Positions 43,837 through 51,944 of a stretch of DNA of 64,000 nt are shown one piece after another. The notes beneath the pieces are model-generated. The model did no database searches, had not been told where the DNA came from, and worked only from the letters and a program-made list of their open reading frames with translations. The stretch is from Brevibacillus formosus. GTDB taxonomy: Bacteria; Bacillota; Bacilli; Brevibacillales; Brevibacillaceae. The position numbers were made by a program, and so were the translations under genes. Location: the NCBI RefSeq assembly GCF_003013405.1, contig NZ_PXZL01000012.1, forward strand, positions 121,613-185,612. The letters are read 5' to 3'. Positions within the stretch are counted from its first letter, which is position 1. Each line of letters starts with the position of its first letter.

Positions 43837-45147
43837 GTGTGGCTGCCAACTTGGCAATGTGGGCTCATTAATAACCAGATTTCAGAGCTGAAAGGGAAGT
43901 TAGATGCTCTCGGAGATACCTTGTTAGGCTTGTGGAATGTGGTAGTAGATGCCGGAGATATTGCGTCGACCGCGTTACCAACATCGTATCTGGTAGACGC
44001 CATTTACGAAGGGGTGACTGGGGAAGAGCGACCTTCACTCCTCGAACGAAATGATCTCGCGAGAGGAGCTGTAGAAACCGCTACGAATGCAGTCAATTAC
44101 GTGGGAGATACGGTAACGGGCAATAAATCGTGGGAACAAATTAAATCTGATGCAAAGTCGTTTGGACAAGGGCTATACGATGACTATATCGACCCATTCG
44201 TGAAAGACGCCCAATATGATCAAGATAACTTGTTTAAAGGCGGTCTGTGGACCAGATCAGAAGAACAAAGCTATGCGAAGGGCCAGAATGAGTTTAAGAA
44301 AGACATGGTGGTTGCAGAAGTAGCGGTAAGCGCTCTTAGTGCTGGTACAGGTACAGCCGTTACGCGGACAGTGAAACTGGCTAATAAGCTGGATGGGCCA
44401 GGTGGTCGAAAGGGTTTGGATGGTGGCGCCTCGATTTTTGATGGGAAGATGAAGACGAGTGCTAAGACACTGGGTGATAAGCAGACAGATATTCAAGCAA
44501 TAGTTGAAAAGTTACAAATGAAAATGAAAGAACAGTCGAATAAAGAGGTTGATGATAGACTGGATGGCGGGAAGGTTCATACTGGTTCTCGTGCCCCAGA
44601 AACCCAAACGGGACACGCTGCAAAATCTCTCGATATTCCTAATAAAAATGTATTACCAAAGGTAGTGAACGAGGATTCTGGACATTCGAATTATTCTCCG
44701 TCGCTGAATAGCAAGGCTAATAGTGCTAACAAAAATAATTCTCAAGGAAGTAATAAGCCAGATACTGAATCGAGGACAGGGCATGCTCAACATGCTGAAA
44801 AACCTTACGAGATTCCTGATGAGAAGGATTTACCAAAGGTAGTGAACGGCGATTTTGGGAATTCGAATCATTCTACGCCTCCTAAGGGTAAGGGTGATAG
44901 TACTAAGAAAAATAATCCTCAAGGAGATAAGAAGCCGGATACTGAGGGGACGGGTAAAGTTCCAAATGTAAGTCATGGAAAAGTTTTCCCAACAAGAGTA
45001 ATTGATTTAGAAACAGAAGGTTTTATTATTGATAAAGTTAAAGTGTTAAGAAGTAAGCTTTCTAATAGGATTAAAGGTGATCTAAATTTTGCGTATGCGA
45101 AGGTAGAAATTGAAGGAATTGACAAGGATGAATTTTATTCTCATAGT
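43837..45147 (+). pseudogene. Orphan toxin module 3: pre-toxin domain plus N-half of a deaminase domain
   Basis: A diverged pre-toxin domain (LLGLWNVVVDAGDIAS, LLERNDLARGAVETATNAVN, YDDYIDPFVKDAQYD) without the spike part. GTG at 43837 with GGAGG is a plausible start; an ATG is at 43813. The linker has two ~59-residue repeats (LPKVVN at 177-bp spacing). It ends in NFAYAKVEIEG and DEFYSHS, the first half (with a zinc-ligand His) of a BURPS668_1122-type toxin deaminase. After codon 45145-45147 the sequence changes: the frame runs into unrelated RCWCYWRSL and stops at 45177. The missing half lies at 50228. Confidence 0.7.
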
Positions 45148-45456
45148 AGATGCTGGTGTTACTGGAGGTCCTTATAGTGTTGGCATGACAAGTGCCGTTG
45201 ATGGTAAGGGGAAGTACGGCAAAATTCAACTTTCAGCGGATGGTAATGCGAGTTTATTTGTTTATTACAACAAAGGAGACGGAGTTTGGAAGCAGTGGAC
45301 AAAAGATGATCCAGGAGCAGGTTGGATATTTCTTCCTAAATCAGGCGGCTCAGATTATCTTCATTTTACATGAATAACGGTTGGCAGTATAAAATTGAAT
45401 TATTTGCATCTGAATCCCGTAGTACAACAGGAACTATAAGAAACTCCATAGAGTAA
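45148..45456 (+). pseudogene. Toxin-tail fragment, copy 1, frameshifted
   Basis: In the +1 frame relative to the deaminase half, DAGVTGGPYSVG and YGKIQLSADGNASLFVYYNK form a beta-rich tail. One T is missing in the T-run near 45366 compared with the copy at 49529, so the frame stops at 45373 instead of continuing through NNGWQYKIELFASES to 45454-45456. I do not recognise the domain. Confidence 0.6.
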
Positions 45457-45525
45457 CTTTATAATCTAAGCTGCGGTTGAAGACAAACTCCCTTATTGCT
45501 TCCATAGCATAAGGGGGTTTTTTAA
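45215..45525 (+). repeat. Long direct repeat, copy 1 (pair with 49380-49689)
   Basis: About 310 bp, roughly 95% identical to 49380-49689, covering the beta-rich tail and the terminator after it. Differences include one T indel and a CAG/TAG change. Confidence 0.9.
45485..45525 (+). terminator. Terminator after toxin tail, copy 1
   Basis: AAACTCCCTT pairs with AAGGGGGTTT around a 16-nt loop, followed by TTTTT. Confidence 0.75.
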
Positions 45526-45678
45526 TGACCTCGTACCTTTCAGTTTTAACTCCTTTTAATCCCTTCCTTCTCATTTTTTTTAACGATTACTCAGGTCGTA
45601 ATACTTTCGCCCTGTTCCGTTACGACTATTTCAGCGAAAATGATAGTAGAAAGTAGAACGAAATACAAAAAAGAAAGG

Positions 45679-45759
45679 ATGAAACTTGTGTGGAACAAAC
45701 GTATTCTCTATGTCTATGAGTCTTCCTCTGAATGCGAGTTAGATTGTTGCTGCCTATAA
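45679..45759 (+). CDS. Possible 26-residue Cys-rich micropeptide
   Basis: A short open frame ending in SSSECELDCCCL. The ATG at 45679 follows AAGAAAGG with almost no spacing; the GTG at 45688 is better spaced and would give 23 residues. The four Cys near the C-terminus recall small bacteriocin-like or RiPP precursors, but no modifying enzyme is nearby. May be chance. Confidence 0.25.
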   Translation: MKLVWNKRILYVYESSSECELDCCCL

Positions 45760-45822
45760 GAAATTCCGTGCGTAGTAGATGTAGTACAATTTACCTAATA
45801 TAAAAATGTGAGGAGAAATGAA

Positions 45823-46221
45823 ATGTTAAATTTATACGGTAATGAAAAAACGATCGTATGCGAAAATTGTGGTAAAGACATTATCAAGGGTAGCGAAGAC
45901 AAAGGACCTGGTATCATTATTATTCTTGAGAACAACCAAGACGTTATAACCAAGGTAATTCCAAGTTGCAAAGGACAGTGCGATGATATTTTGCAACAAA
46001 AACACGGTTATGGTGGCTGGAAAGACATAACAGATTTCACTAACCCACTGTTATTTATGCAGAATACAATGGCTATAATGAACAATTTACATGAAAGTAA
46101 TATCTCAGAAGATGCCTTTACGAAATACAAGGAAATACTTCTTACAGGTTTTCAATATGTTCTTAGAGAACCGACAGATGATGACTGGCATGAATTCAAT
46201 ATGGATAAATTCTCATTTTAA
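45823..46221 (+). CDS. Hypothetical protein with Cys pairs
   Basis: A 132-residue protein with a CENCGKD motif near the N-terminus and a later CKGQC pair, possibly a zinc-ribbon. The rest is helical and acidic (IMNNLHESNISEDAFTKY). AGGAG lies seven bases before the ATG at 45823. I know no function. It sits inside the DNA separating the two deaminase halves, with AT-rich codon use, so it may be horizontally acquired or another immunity gene. Confidence 0.6.
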   Translation: MLNLYGNEKTIVCENCGKDIIKGSEDKGPGIIIILENNQDVITKVIPSCKGQCDDILQQKHGYGGWKDITDFTNPLLFMQNTMAIMNNLHESNISEDAFTKYKEILLTGFQYVLREPTDDDWHEFNMDKFSF

Positions 46222-46324
46222 ATTGTTACACTTTTTGGAACTCCGTACCGCCTTCCACTTCCACCCACTCTCGACCATGCCTGTTCTCTCTTCGATGGTT
46301 ACAAACCTCATGGCAGATACCTTC

Positions 46325-46355
46325 AATGCCCTCCTTATTGGAGGGCATTTTTATA
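46325..46355 (+). terminator. Terminator
   Basis: AATGCCCTCC (46325-46334) pairs perfectly with 46340-46349 around a 5-nt loop and is followed by TTTTTAT. Confidence 0.85.
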
Positions 46356-46449
46356 TGGAATGATTGAGTAACCAGAAATTCTAATGTCATTTTTCACCCA
46401 AAATTTGTTTGTAGCCAAATCACAACTATTTTGAGGCAAAGCGCGATTG

Positions 46450-46530
46450 TTACATTGAGAGGAATTAAAGTGGAAAATACGGTGAAACAGATGAGCCGTC
46501 CCGCCACTGTAAGAGAGGCCCCCACACTTT
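46450..46530 (+). promoter_or_regulatory. Degenerate cobalamin riboswitch remnant
   Basis: GGTGAAACAG, then CCGTCCCGCCACTGTAAGAG (46497-46516), matching the B12 box and the bases after it in the true riboswitch (20 identical bases GTCCCGCCACTGTAAGAGAG in both). The closing GCCAGGAGACC strand is absent, so the aptamer cannot fold normally. No cobalamin-related gene follows. Confidence 0.6.
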
Positions 46531-46857
46531 TATCTTGGACAGAGCACTACATGTAGGTGATACGACGAGAAAAAATTCATGCGATTTCTATGTACGTAAC
46601 TTGTTTCTAATGTAACCAGTTAATCGACACATAATGATGGCATGCAATGCTTCCTAAACGAGAACGAATGAGAACGAAATTGAGCGTAATGGGGTGTATA
46701 AATGTTAGAAATAGGAGGATCAAATTGGAGATCCGGGCAGGTCAAATTGAAGACTAAATACGGGGTGTCTAACGTTACATTGAATAGCATTCTGAAAGGA
46801 ATCTTGAAATTTTTTCCAAGTTTTTATGAAACTCCTCCTAGGAGAAGCTTTTTGCCG

Positions 46858-46866
46858 TGCTATACT
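46858..46866 (+). promoter_or_regulatory. Extended -10 promoter of the holin-like toxin
   Basis: TGC directly followed by TATACT, an extended -10 element; no good -35 is visible. It lies about 78 bp upstream of the small toxin gene. Confidence 0.45.
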
Positions 46867-46943
46867 GTCTCTACGGTACAGATAACGGGTTTCTCAGAGG
46901 TGGTCAGTTCATCCTCACGTCCAATAACAAGGGGGGTGAGAGC

Positions 46944-47018
46944 ATGACAGTATTCGAGGCATTAATGCTTATGCTTACGTTCGGAACACTGATCGTGATG
47001 CTGACCAAAAAGAAGTAG
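46944..47018 (+). CDS. Holin-like toxin peptide (Hol-Tox / TxpA-like type I toxin)
   Basis: A 24-residue hydrophobic peptide, MTVFEALMLMLTFGTLIVML ending in TKKK: one membrane helix and a basic tail, matching small 'putative holin-like toxin' peptides of Bacilli. A strong AAGGGGGGTGAG site precedes the ATG. It is likely the toxin of a type I toxin-antitoxin pair controlled by an antisense RNA over its 3' region. The structured DNA after it (hairpin 47016-47048, terminator near 47110-47145) has the layout usual for such loci. Confidence 0.75.
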   Translation: MTVFEALMLMLTFGTLIVMLTKKK

Positions 47019-47150
47019 ACCGCCTTATGCTTGCGGCCTGGCGGTCTAGGTTCTATAACACTCTGATGTTTGCCGAGCTGATCCCATGAGGGAACCTTCT
47101 CTGTACGAACCGGCATGGTGTTGGTAGCGCCATGTCGGTCTTTTTATTTT
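47016..47150. promoter_or_regulatory. 3' structured region of the type I toxin; putative antitoxin RNA locus
   Basis: TAGACCGCC (47016-47024) pairs with GGCGGTCTA (47040-47048). About 60 bp later, ACCGGCATGGTG pairs with CGCCATGTCGGT and CTTTTT follows. These match the mRNA hairpin and 3' terminator of Hol-Tox loci; an antisense antitoxin RNA would be encoded on the - strand here. Its promoter is not clear to me. Confidence 0.55.
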
Positions 47151-47379
47151 GTCCGTAATCCCTTGAGTATAAAAGGATTACCTGCAACTTTACTACATCC
47201 ATAGTATCACTGGGCTGATACGCTCGTAAACAACTTTGAACAAAATTCGGTTATCAACTAACTGATTTGTCCGCAAAAGAAGTGTTATTAGATTTGATCA
47301 AAGGAATTGCATCGAGGTCTGTATTGCACTGGTTGGTAACGTGTTCAGTAGGCTATGATGATTGTTAGAGGTGATCGCA

Positions 47380-48060
47380 ATGTGCGGACGATTTACGATT
47401 GTATTTGATGCGGAAACGTTGCTTAATCGTTTCGATATTGAGGACATTCCATTCGACTGGCGAGAGATTTATAACGTAGCACCTGGGCAGAAAATACCTG
47501 CCATCATTGAAAATAAAGAAGAACGGCGCATTGGCCAATTGAAGTGGGGCTTGGTTCCATTCTGGTCAAAAGACGAAAAGATTGGCTACAAGATGATCAA
47601 TGCAAAATCGGAGACGATCCAGGAAAAACCTGCTTTCAGAAATTTGTTTACTCGTAAGCGTTGTATCATCCCAGCTGATGGCTTCTATGAATGGAAGAAA
47701 GTCGGGAAGGATAAGCAGCCTATGCGGATCATGATGAAAACCGGTGAACCGTTTGCGTTCGCTGGCTTATACGATACTTGGACAAGTCCAGAAGGAGAAA
47801 AACTGCACTCCTGTACGATTATCACGACTAAGCCTAATGAAGTTGTGGCTGATATACACGACCGCATGCCCGTAATATTGAAGAAACAGGATGAGCAATT
47901 ATGGCTTGATCGCGAAAAGTTCGATGCCGACTTGTTACAGTCGTTACTCGTTCCATATGACCATGATCAAATGAGAGCCTATCCCGTGGCCACAATAGTA
48001 GGAAACCCCAAAAACGATCAGCCAGAATGCATACAAGAAATAGCTGACCCGTCCCTATAA
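47380..48060 (+). CDS. SRAP-domain protein (HMCES/YedK family), abasic-site DNA-protein crosslinker
   Basis: A 226-residue protein that in relatives forms a thiazolidine link with abasic sites in single-stranded DNA through the N-terminal Cys2 and protects them. Visible: MCGRFTIV at the start (Cys2 exposed after Met removal), VAPGQKIPAI, WGLVPFW, MINAKSETI, RCIIPADGFYEWKK (active-site Glu) and the His in DIHDRMPVIL. AGAGGTG precedes the ATG at 47380. It sits within the DNA that splits the deaminase gene. Confidence 0.9.
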   Translation: MCGRFTIVFDAETLLNRFDIEDIPFDWREIYNVAPGQKIPAIIENKEERRIGQLKWGLVPFWSKDEKIGYKMINAKSETIQEKPAFRNLFTRKRCIIPADGFYEWKKVGKDKQPMRIMMKTGEPFAFAGLYDTWTSPEGEKLHSCTIITTKPNEVVADIHDRMPVILKKQDEQLWLDREKFDADLLQSLLVPYDHDQMRAYPVATIVGNPKNDQPECIQEIADPSL

Positions 48061-48077
48061 AAAGGGACGGGTTATTA
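48047..48077 (+). terminator. Terminator overlapping the SRAP stop codon
   Basis: A 10-bp perfect stem (48047-48056 with 48063-48072) and a T-rich end. Confidence 0.75.
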
Positions 48078-48246
48078 AATTGAATATGTCAGATCGAATT
48101 TAAACACTATTTTACCAATAGCATTTATAAATTTATTTCCATTTTCTTACTTTTTTGTTTCTATTTTACACGTTCGGTGTTATTATTCGTATAGAGCAAC
48201 AACTAGATCAACTCCAAAATAAATAACATTATTAGGAGATGATAGT

Positions 48247-48576
48247 ATGAAAAAAGCAGTCTTAACTCTAACAGCACTTGCAAGCATTTTCTCGTTTAAT
48301 TTATTTGCTAACGATGTATCTGCCGCATCATCACAAAGAAATAATCCTGATCAGATTGTAGCTAATTCTACAATGTATTCTTCCATCTCTATGAGAGTCG
48401 GTGAATACAGGTTACTTGCTGGTGATATTGTGTCCCTTTCCTATTCAAATCCAACAGACTGCATTGGCTTAGACGGATACGGAAAATTAACTGCTTTCAA
48501 ACCTGGAAATGGTGTTGTAGTTGCTGAATGGAACAGTGGTCATAGAGTTGTTTATTCTGTCACAGTAACTCCCTAA
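48247..48576 (+). CDS. Secreted small protein, Ig-like
   Basis: A 109-residue protein with a clear signal peptide (KKAVLTLTALASIFSF, cleavage after DVSA-A near residue 27) and a short beta-rich mature part. The pattern VGEYRLLAGDIVSLSYSN, then GLDGYGKLTAFKPGNGV and VVYSVTVTP resembles a bacterial Ig-like (Big-2) domain. AGGAG lies upstream of the ATG. Function unknown; monocistronic. Confidence 0.65.
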   Translation: MKKAVLTLTALASIFSFNLFANDVSAASSQRNNPDQIVANSTMYSSISMRVGEYRLLAGDIVSLSYSNPTDCIGLDGYGKLTAFKPGNGVVVAEWNSGHRVVYSVTVTP

Positions 48577-48669
48577 GGGGAATTGGATTAGAAGGCCCCT
48601 ATTATGAGAGCACTTCAAAAGTAGTGTTTTGGTTGAAACTAGATTCTTCTCTAAAGATTCTTTTCTAAA

Positions 48670-48713
48670 ATGGGGTACCACCAGCAAATCGCGATTTGCT
48701 GGTGGTACCCCAT
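48670..48713. repeat. Perfect 44-bp palindrome
   Basis: 22 bp (48670-48691) are followed immediately by their exact reverse complement (48692-48713) with no spacer, centred on CG. Flanking bases do not extend it. It has no T-run and lies between gene remnants. Confidence 0.9.
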
Positions 48714-48715
48714 AA

Positions 48716-48900
48716 CTATCAATCTGTAAATTTTTGTACTCCATAATGGCTTCTTCCACTTCTGCACGCCCCAAAGCAGCAGCAATCCCATATTTATTTG
48801 ATCTCCTTCGGCGTCAGGCGGAACCACGATGATACGGCTACCAGCTTGAACCTCCATTCCCTCGATTGTCGCGGCTTGAACGACCGTAACGTTTTCTTTT
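48716..48900 (-). pseudogene. Remnant of an unrecognised protein, frameshifted
   Basis: On the - strand, ENVTVVQAATIEGMEVQAGS and VVPPDAEGDQINMGLLLL read as plausible protein, then the frame shifts near 48775 to RAEVEEAIMEYKNLQID, which ends beside the palindrome. No start codon with ribosome site. Family unknown. Confidence 0.4.
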
Positions 48901-48912
48901 TAAGCAGGCGCA

Positions 48913-49194
48913 CTACCAACCAAAAACAGGAAGATGCTCACTCCTAGCACCCTCACAATCCAGCATGACCCATTTAAAATTTTTTTCCTTTGCAAGATTC
49001 ATGATTCTCTGCAAGTCATCCGGCAACCAATCCTCGTCATCATAAGGCACCGATATAAACCACCCATACTGCATGTTCATATCGCTCTTTGCAAAGAATG
49101 GAAGGCTAAGTGTGTCCTTTTCTAACATCTGATTGGTTTCTAATGAAATGTGCACGGTTGACAATTCCAACATAGCAAAGACGGTTAGGCTCAT
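48913..49194 (-). CDS. Small protein resembling DUF5983, possible immunity-type protein
   Basis: About 93 residues from the ATG at 49194, which has AAGGAG upstream (alternatives 49212 and 49173). MLELSTVHISLETNQML, YGWFISVP and DLQRIMNLAKEKNFKWVMLD match my memory of DUF5983-type proteins in Bacilli plasmids and islands. It lies within the DNA separating the deaminase halves. Confidence 0.5.
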   Translation of the reverse strand: MSLTVFAMLELSTVHISLETNQMLEKDTLSLPFFAKSDMNMQYGWFISVPYDDEDWLPDDLQRIMNLAKEKNFKWVMLDCEGARSEHLPVFGW

Positions 49195-49379
49195 ACATGC
49201 ACGCTCCTTCATCCTGTTGTTATGGTGAGTATGGCACCAATTGGTGCCATACCTTTCTCCAAAAACAGCAATAACGCCCGAGGATTCGGACGTTTCTGTA
49301 CATAATGTTTATTATCAAACAACAGAGCATTTCAACGTATAAGCAGCAAACCCTTAGGGATCATGGTCTTCGTAGGCGA

Positions 49380-49622
49380 TACGGCAAAATTCAACTTTCA
49401 GCGGATGGTAATGCGAGTTTATTTGTTTATTACAACAAAGGTGACGGAGTTTGGAAGTAGTGGACAAAAGATGATCCAGGAACAGGTTGGATATCTCTTC
49501 CTAAATCAGGCGGCTCAGATTATCTTCATTTTTACATGAATAACGGTTGGCAGTATAAAATTGAATTATTTGCATCTGAATCCCGTAGTGCAACAGGAAC
49601 TATAAGAAACTCCATAGAGTAA
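49380..49622 (+). pseudogene. Toxin-tail fragment, copy 2, with nonsense codon
   Basis: The same beta-rich tail as copy 1, here in one frame to the end (NNGWQYKIELFASES present) but with TAG at 49458 where copy 1 has CAG, and with no 5' part. Unable to encode the complete domain. Confidence 0.7.
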
Positions 49623-49647
49623 CTTTATAATCTTGCTCCGATTGAAG

Positions 49648-49689
49648 AAAAACTCCCTTATTGCTTCCATAGCAAAAGGGAGTTTTTTA
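49648..49689 (+). terminator. Terminator after toxin tail, copy 2
   Basis: AAAACTCCCTT pairs with AAGGGAGTTTT around a 16-nt loop, with T-run. Confidence 0.8.
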
Positions 49690-49695
49690 TCAGAA

Positions 49696-50228
49696 TTAGT
49701 TATCTACATAAATTTTATGATCCATTGGAGGAACTAAATCATCCAAATATTCACCAGTCTCTCGGGGATCGTGCAGAAACAACTGTTGCCATGTACCATT
49801 ATCTACCTGTTTTTACATTTCGTATGCAGGAAATCCATCATGTTCGCCAGTTACCTCTACTCCACCATTACTCCACACTTTAACATCTAACACATAATCG
49901 ATTCCTGGTGCCGCTGGCTCTAAAGGATTGCCGCACGCACACACCAGCCTAAATTTTACATAACTGGCGCCCCAAGATTCCCATTTATACTCCAAGCAAC
50001 TATTAGAAATTTGACCTTGGTTTGTGCTGTTTTGTCCGTTTGAGCATTCGACTTTCCGGTGGCTAACCCCAGTATTTTTGTATGGTGTAACCGTGCGGCG
50101 GTCAAAGTCAACCCATATCTCTTGTGCTGTCCGATATGTTCCTGTTGGAGATGCCTCTCGGTTATCCCCCTTATAGAACACTGAACAAGAATCATCACCA
50201 ATCGGATATGCATATGCTAGTACCCAAT
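49696..50228 (-). pseudogene. DUF3238-like protein remnant
   Basis: On the - strand the frame reads from about 50228 through YAYPIGDDSCSVFYKGDN, TGTYRTAQEIWVDFDRRTV, CLEYKWESWGASYVKFRLVC and TGEHDGFPAYEM to a TAA at 49813. It then continues in frame as QVDNGTWQQLFLHDPRETGE to a second stop at 49696. The pattern recalls DUF3238 proteins of Bacilli. The N-terminal part is missing: its upstream end coincides with the start of the deaminase C-half. Confidence 0.6.
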
Positions 50229-50548
50229 TGAACGGGGATAATAAGGAAAAGACCTATGCTGATTATTCATTAAAACCAACAAAACCAAAGTACGAGGCTA
50301 CTGAAGCACCAGATAGGAGTGGTAATGTAAGATTAAGAGACAATGATACTGAGTATAAAATTCTCAATGATTTGGCATCTAGACTTGATAAATTGCCAGA
50401 TCCATCAAAAGCTCGTGGAAAAATAAAATTATTTACCGAATTAGATACATGTGGAAGTTGTAGCAGAATTATAGAAAAGTTTCAAAAAGATTATCCCAAT
50501 ATTGATATTGAGGTAATCCATAATGGTGATAAGATAGTTGAGCCATAA
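50228..50548 (+). pseudogene. C-half of a toxin deaminase domain
   Basis: VRLRDNDTEYKILNDLASRL carries the catalytic Glu motif, and IKLFTELDTCGSCSRIIEKF carries the two zinc-binding Cys, as in BURPS668_1122-type deaminase toxins. The His-containing first half is absent here but is found at the end of the module finishing at 45147. The frame opens at 50177 without a ribosome site; TTG at 50228 is unlikely to be a genuine start. The Imm3-like gene follows 23 bp later. Confidence 0.7.
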
Positions 50549-50571
50549 GAAATTTGTTGGGAGGACATAAA

Positions 50572-51261
50572 GTGAAACGAAATTATGAGGCTTTATTTGG
50601 AGCTTTTTATGAAAACTATTTTTATTTTAAAAGTGAGGGAATGAGTGGTCCTGAAGCTCTTGCTTGCACATGTGAGGCATACTTCGGTATGGATAAAAGA
50701 GGTGAAATGGAAAAAGCAGTATTGTCTATTGCGGAAGGGAGAATTCACTTAACACATTCGAAAATTTTTGTTAAATCGAAACAAAAGATAATTGATGCAT
50801 TAAATTCTCTAGATTTAAATAAGTTACAACATGAAATAGCTCCAGATGATTATCAGGACATATTAGAACGAAGAGATATGGTGCTTGATGGAATTGAAAG
50901 TATACCTGTAGATTATAGTCCGAATACAAGATATTACTACTTTGAAATAGAAAAGGAAGTTAAAAATTTCTTTGGGATTATATTAAATGAGAAGAAAGAT
51001 GCAATTGAGCTTGTTGAGGAAATAATGGAACGATTCGAGCGTGAATGTAGGAGTACATTAAGTGAAAAAATAGTTGTTAGAACAACACTTGCAGAACTAC
51101 TTATCAGATATAGAATTAATGCTAAAGGGGAGTTTTTGAAAATAAAAAATGAATTAGAGCAATTCGATATGAATGATGTGGGGGAACAATTGTCGGAATT
51201 TGAAAAGTTGGATCTTTCTATGCGAATTAAGGAAGTCTTAACTAAACTTCAAAATTTATAG
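50572..51261 (+). CDS. Immunity protein, Imm3-like, cognate to the deaminase
   Basis: A 229-residue acidic helical protein with GTG start and GGGAGG seven bases upstream. NYEALFGAFYENYFYF and GPEALACTCEAYFGMD recall the Imm3 family, one of the immunity families described with deaminase toxins. It directly follows the deaminase C-half, the usual toxin-immunity order. Intact while the toxin is broken. Fragments of paralogues lie at 57808-57900 and 58410-58532. Confidence 0.6.
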   Translation: MKRNYEALFGAFYENYFYFKSEGMSGPEALACTCEAYFGMDKRGEMEKAVLSIAEGRIHLTHSKIFVKSKQKIIDALNSLDLNKLQHEIAPDDYQDILERRDMVLDGIESIPVDYSPNTRYYYFEIEKEVKNFFGIILNEKKDAIELVEEIMERFERECRSTLSEKIVVRTTLAELLIRYRINAKGEFLKIKNELEQFDMNDVGEQLSEFEKLDLSMRIKEVLTKLQNL

Positions 51262-51312
51262 ATCATTTTATTATTTCAAGGAAGTGTATTTAGAATGACA
51301 CAACCCAAAACG

Positions 51313-51352
51313 CCACAATGCGAGCTAACCGCCGTGTTGTGGTCTTCTTTGT
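51313..51352 (+). terminator. Terminator after Imm3-like gene
   Basis: CCACAATGCG pairs with CGTGTTGTGG (two G-T pairs) around AGCTAACCGC, then TCTTCTTT. A near copy follows the next immunity gene at 52601-52640. Confidence 0.75.
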
Positions 51353-51453
51353 TTCTGTCACCGTCTCAGCGGTTGATGGATAGAACCCACCCAGTGCGGA
51401 ATGCATTGGGTGGCTAAGCTCAGGCAGACTTAACCCATGTAATACCCGTATAA

Positions 51454-51944
51454 AGGTTTCTTCATTTTGGTTATACGTACAGGAAGCTTGAATTTTATAC
51501 CCAAATTAACATCAATGCTTTGCGAATTACAGGTCAATTATGGTCAGATACCACCATGATTGACCTGTTTTTATATGCAGATGATTTTGAACCTTATGCC
51601 CGAACTCGGCTCAAAGGTAAAGCTGTACGGAATATATATACACATAACCATCCTAATAATGGTGTATTTAGTTGGGGGGATTTGGAGACAGCAAGAGGTT
51701 TTGATATGGCAGGAATAAGAGATGCATTATCGAATGGAGCAACACTTAGTATAAAACGGAACCAAACGGATGGAATTGGGATACTATGGATACACAATTA
51801 ATTCTGAATAAAGCAAAACAAAATGTACTTACTAAACCAGAGTACGCTGAATTCTTAAGGCAAAGAGATCAAGTGGCGCTAGATATGGCATGGATGAAAG
51901 AATCTGCTGAATTGATGGGAGGTAGTTTTAATGTATACAAATAA
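51454..51944 (+). pseudogene. Toxin C-terminal fragment with HNHP motif, frame-broken
   Basis: A frame open from 51454 without a ribosome site reads KLEFYTQININALRI, then YTHNHPNNGVFSWGDLETA and stops at 51801. A second frame from 51786 to 51944 continues with PEYAEFLRQRDQVALDMAWM to SFNVYK. The HxHP...S..D pattern resembles a JAMM/JAB metallopeptidase site, though the distal Glu is not identified. No pre-toxin domain is attached. The stop overlaps the following immunity-type gene by 14 bp. Confidence 0.5.

Larger units (their letters stand above)
49380..49689 (+). repeat. Long direct repeat, copy 2
   Basis: Second copy of 45215-45525, including the beta-rich tail and terminator (49648-49689). 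Confidence 0.9.

Noticed and set aside
46702..46947. 81-residue + strand open frame before the holin-like toxin
   Set aside because: Spans the toxin promoter and leader, poor composition, no family resemblance; considered non-coding.
48487..48774. 95-residue - strand frame over the secreted protein gene and palindrome
   Set aside because: Runs through the palindrome and antisense to the secreted protein; only its first part (up to the palindrome) reads as a remnant, listed separately.
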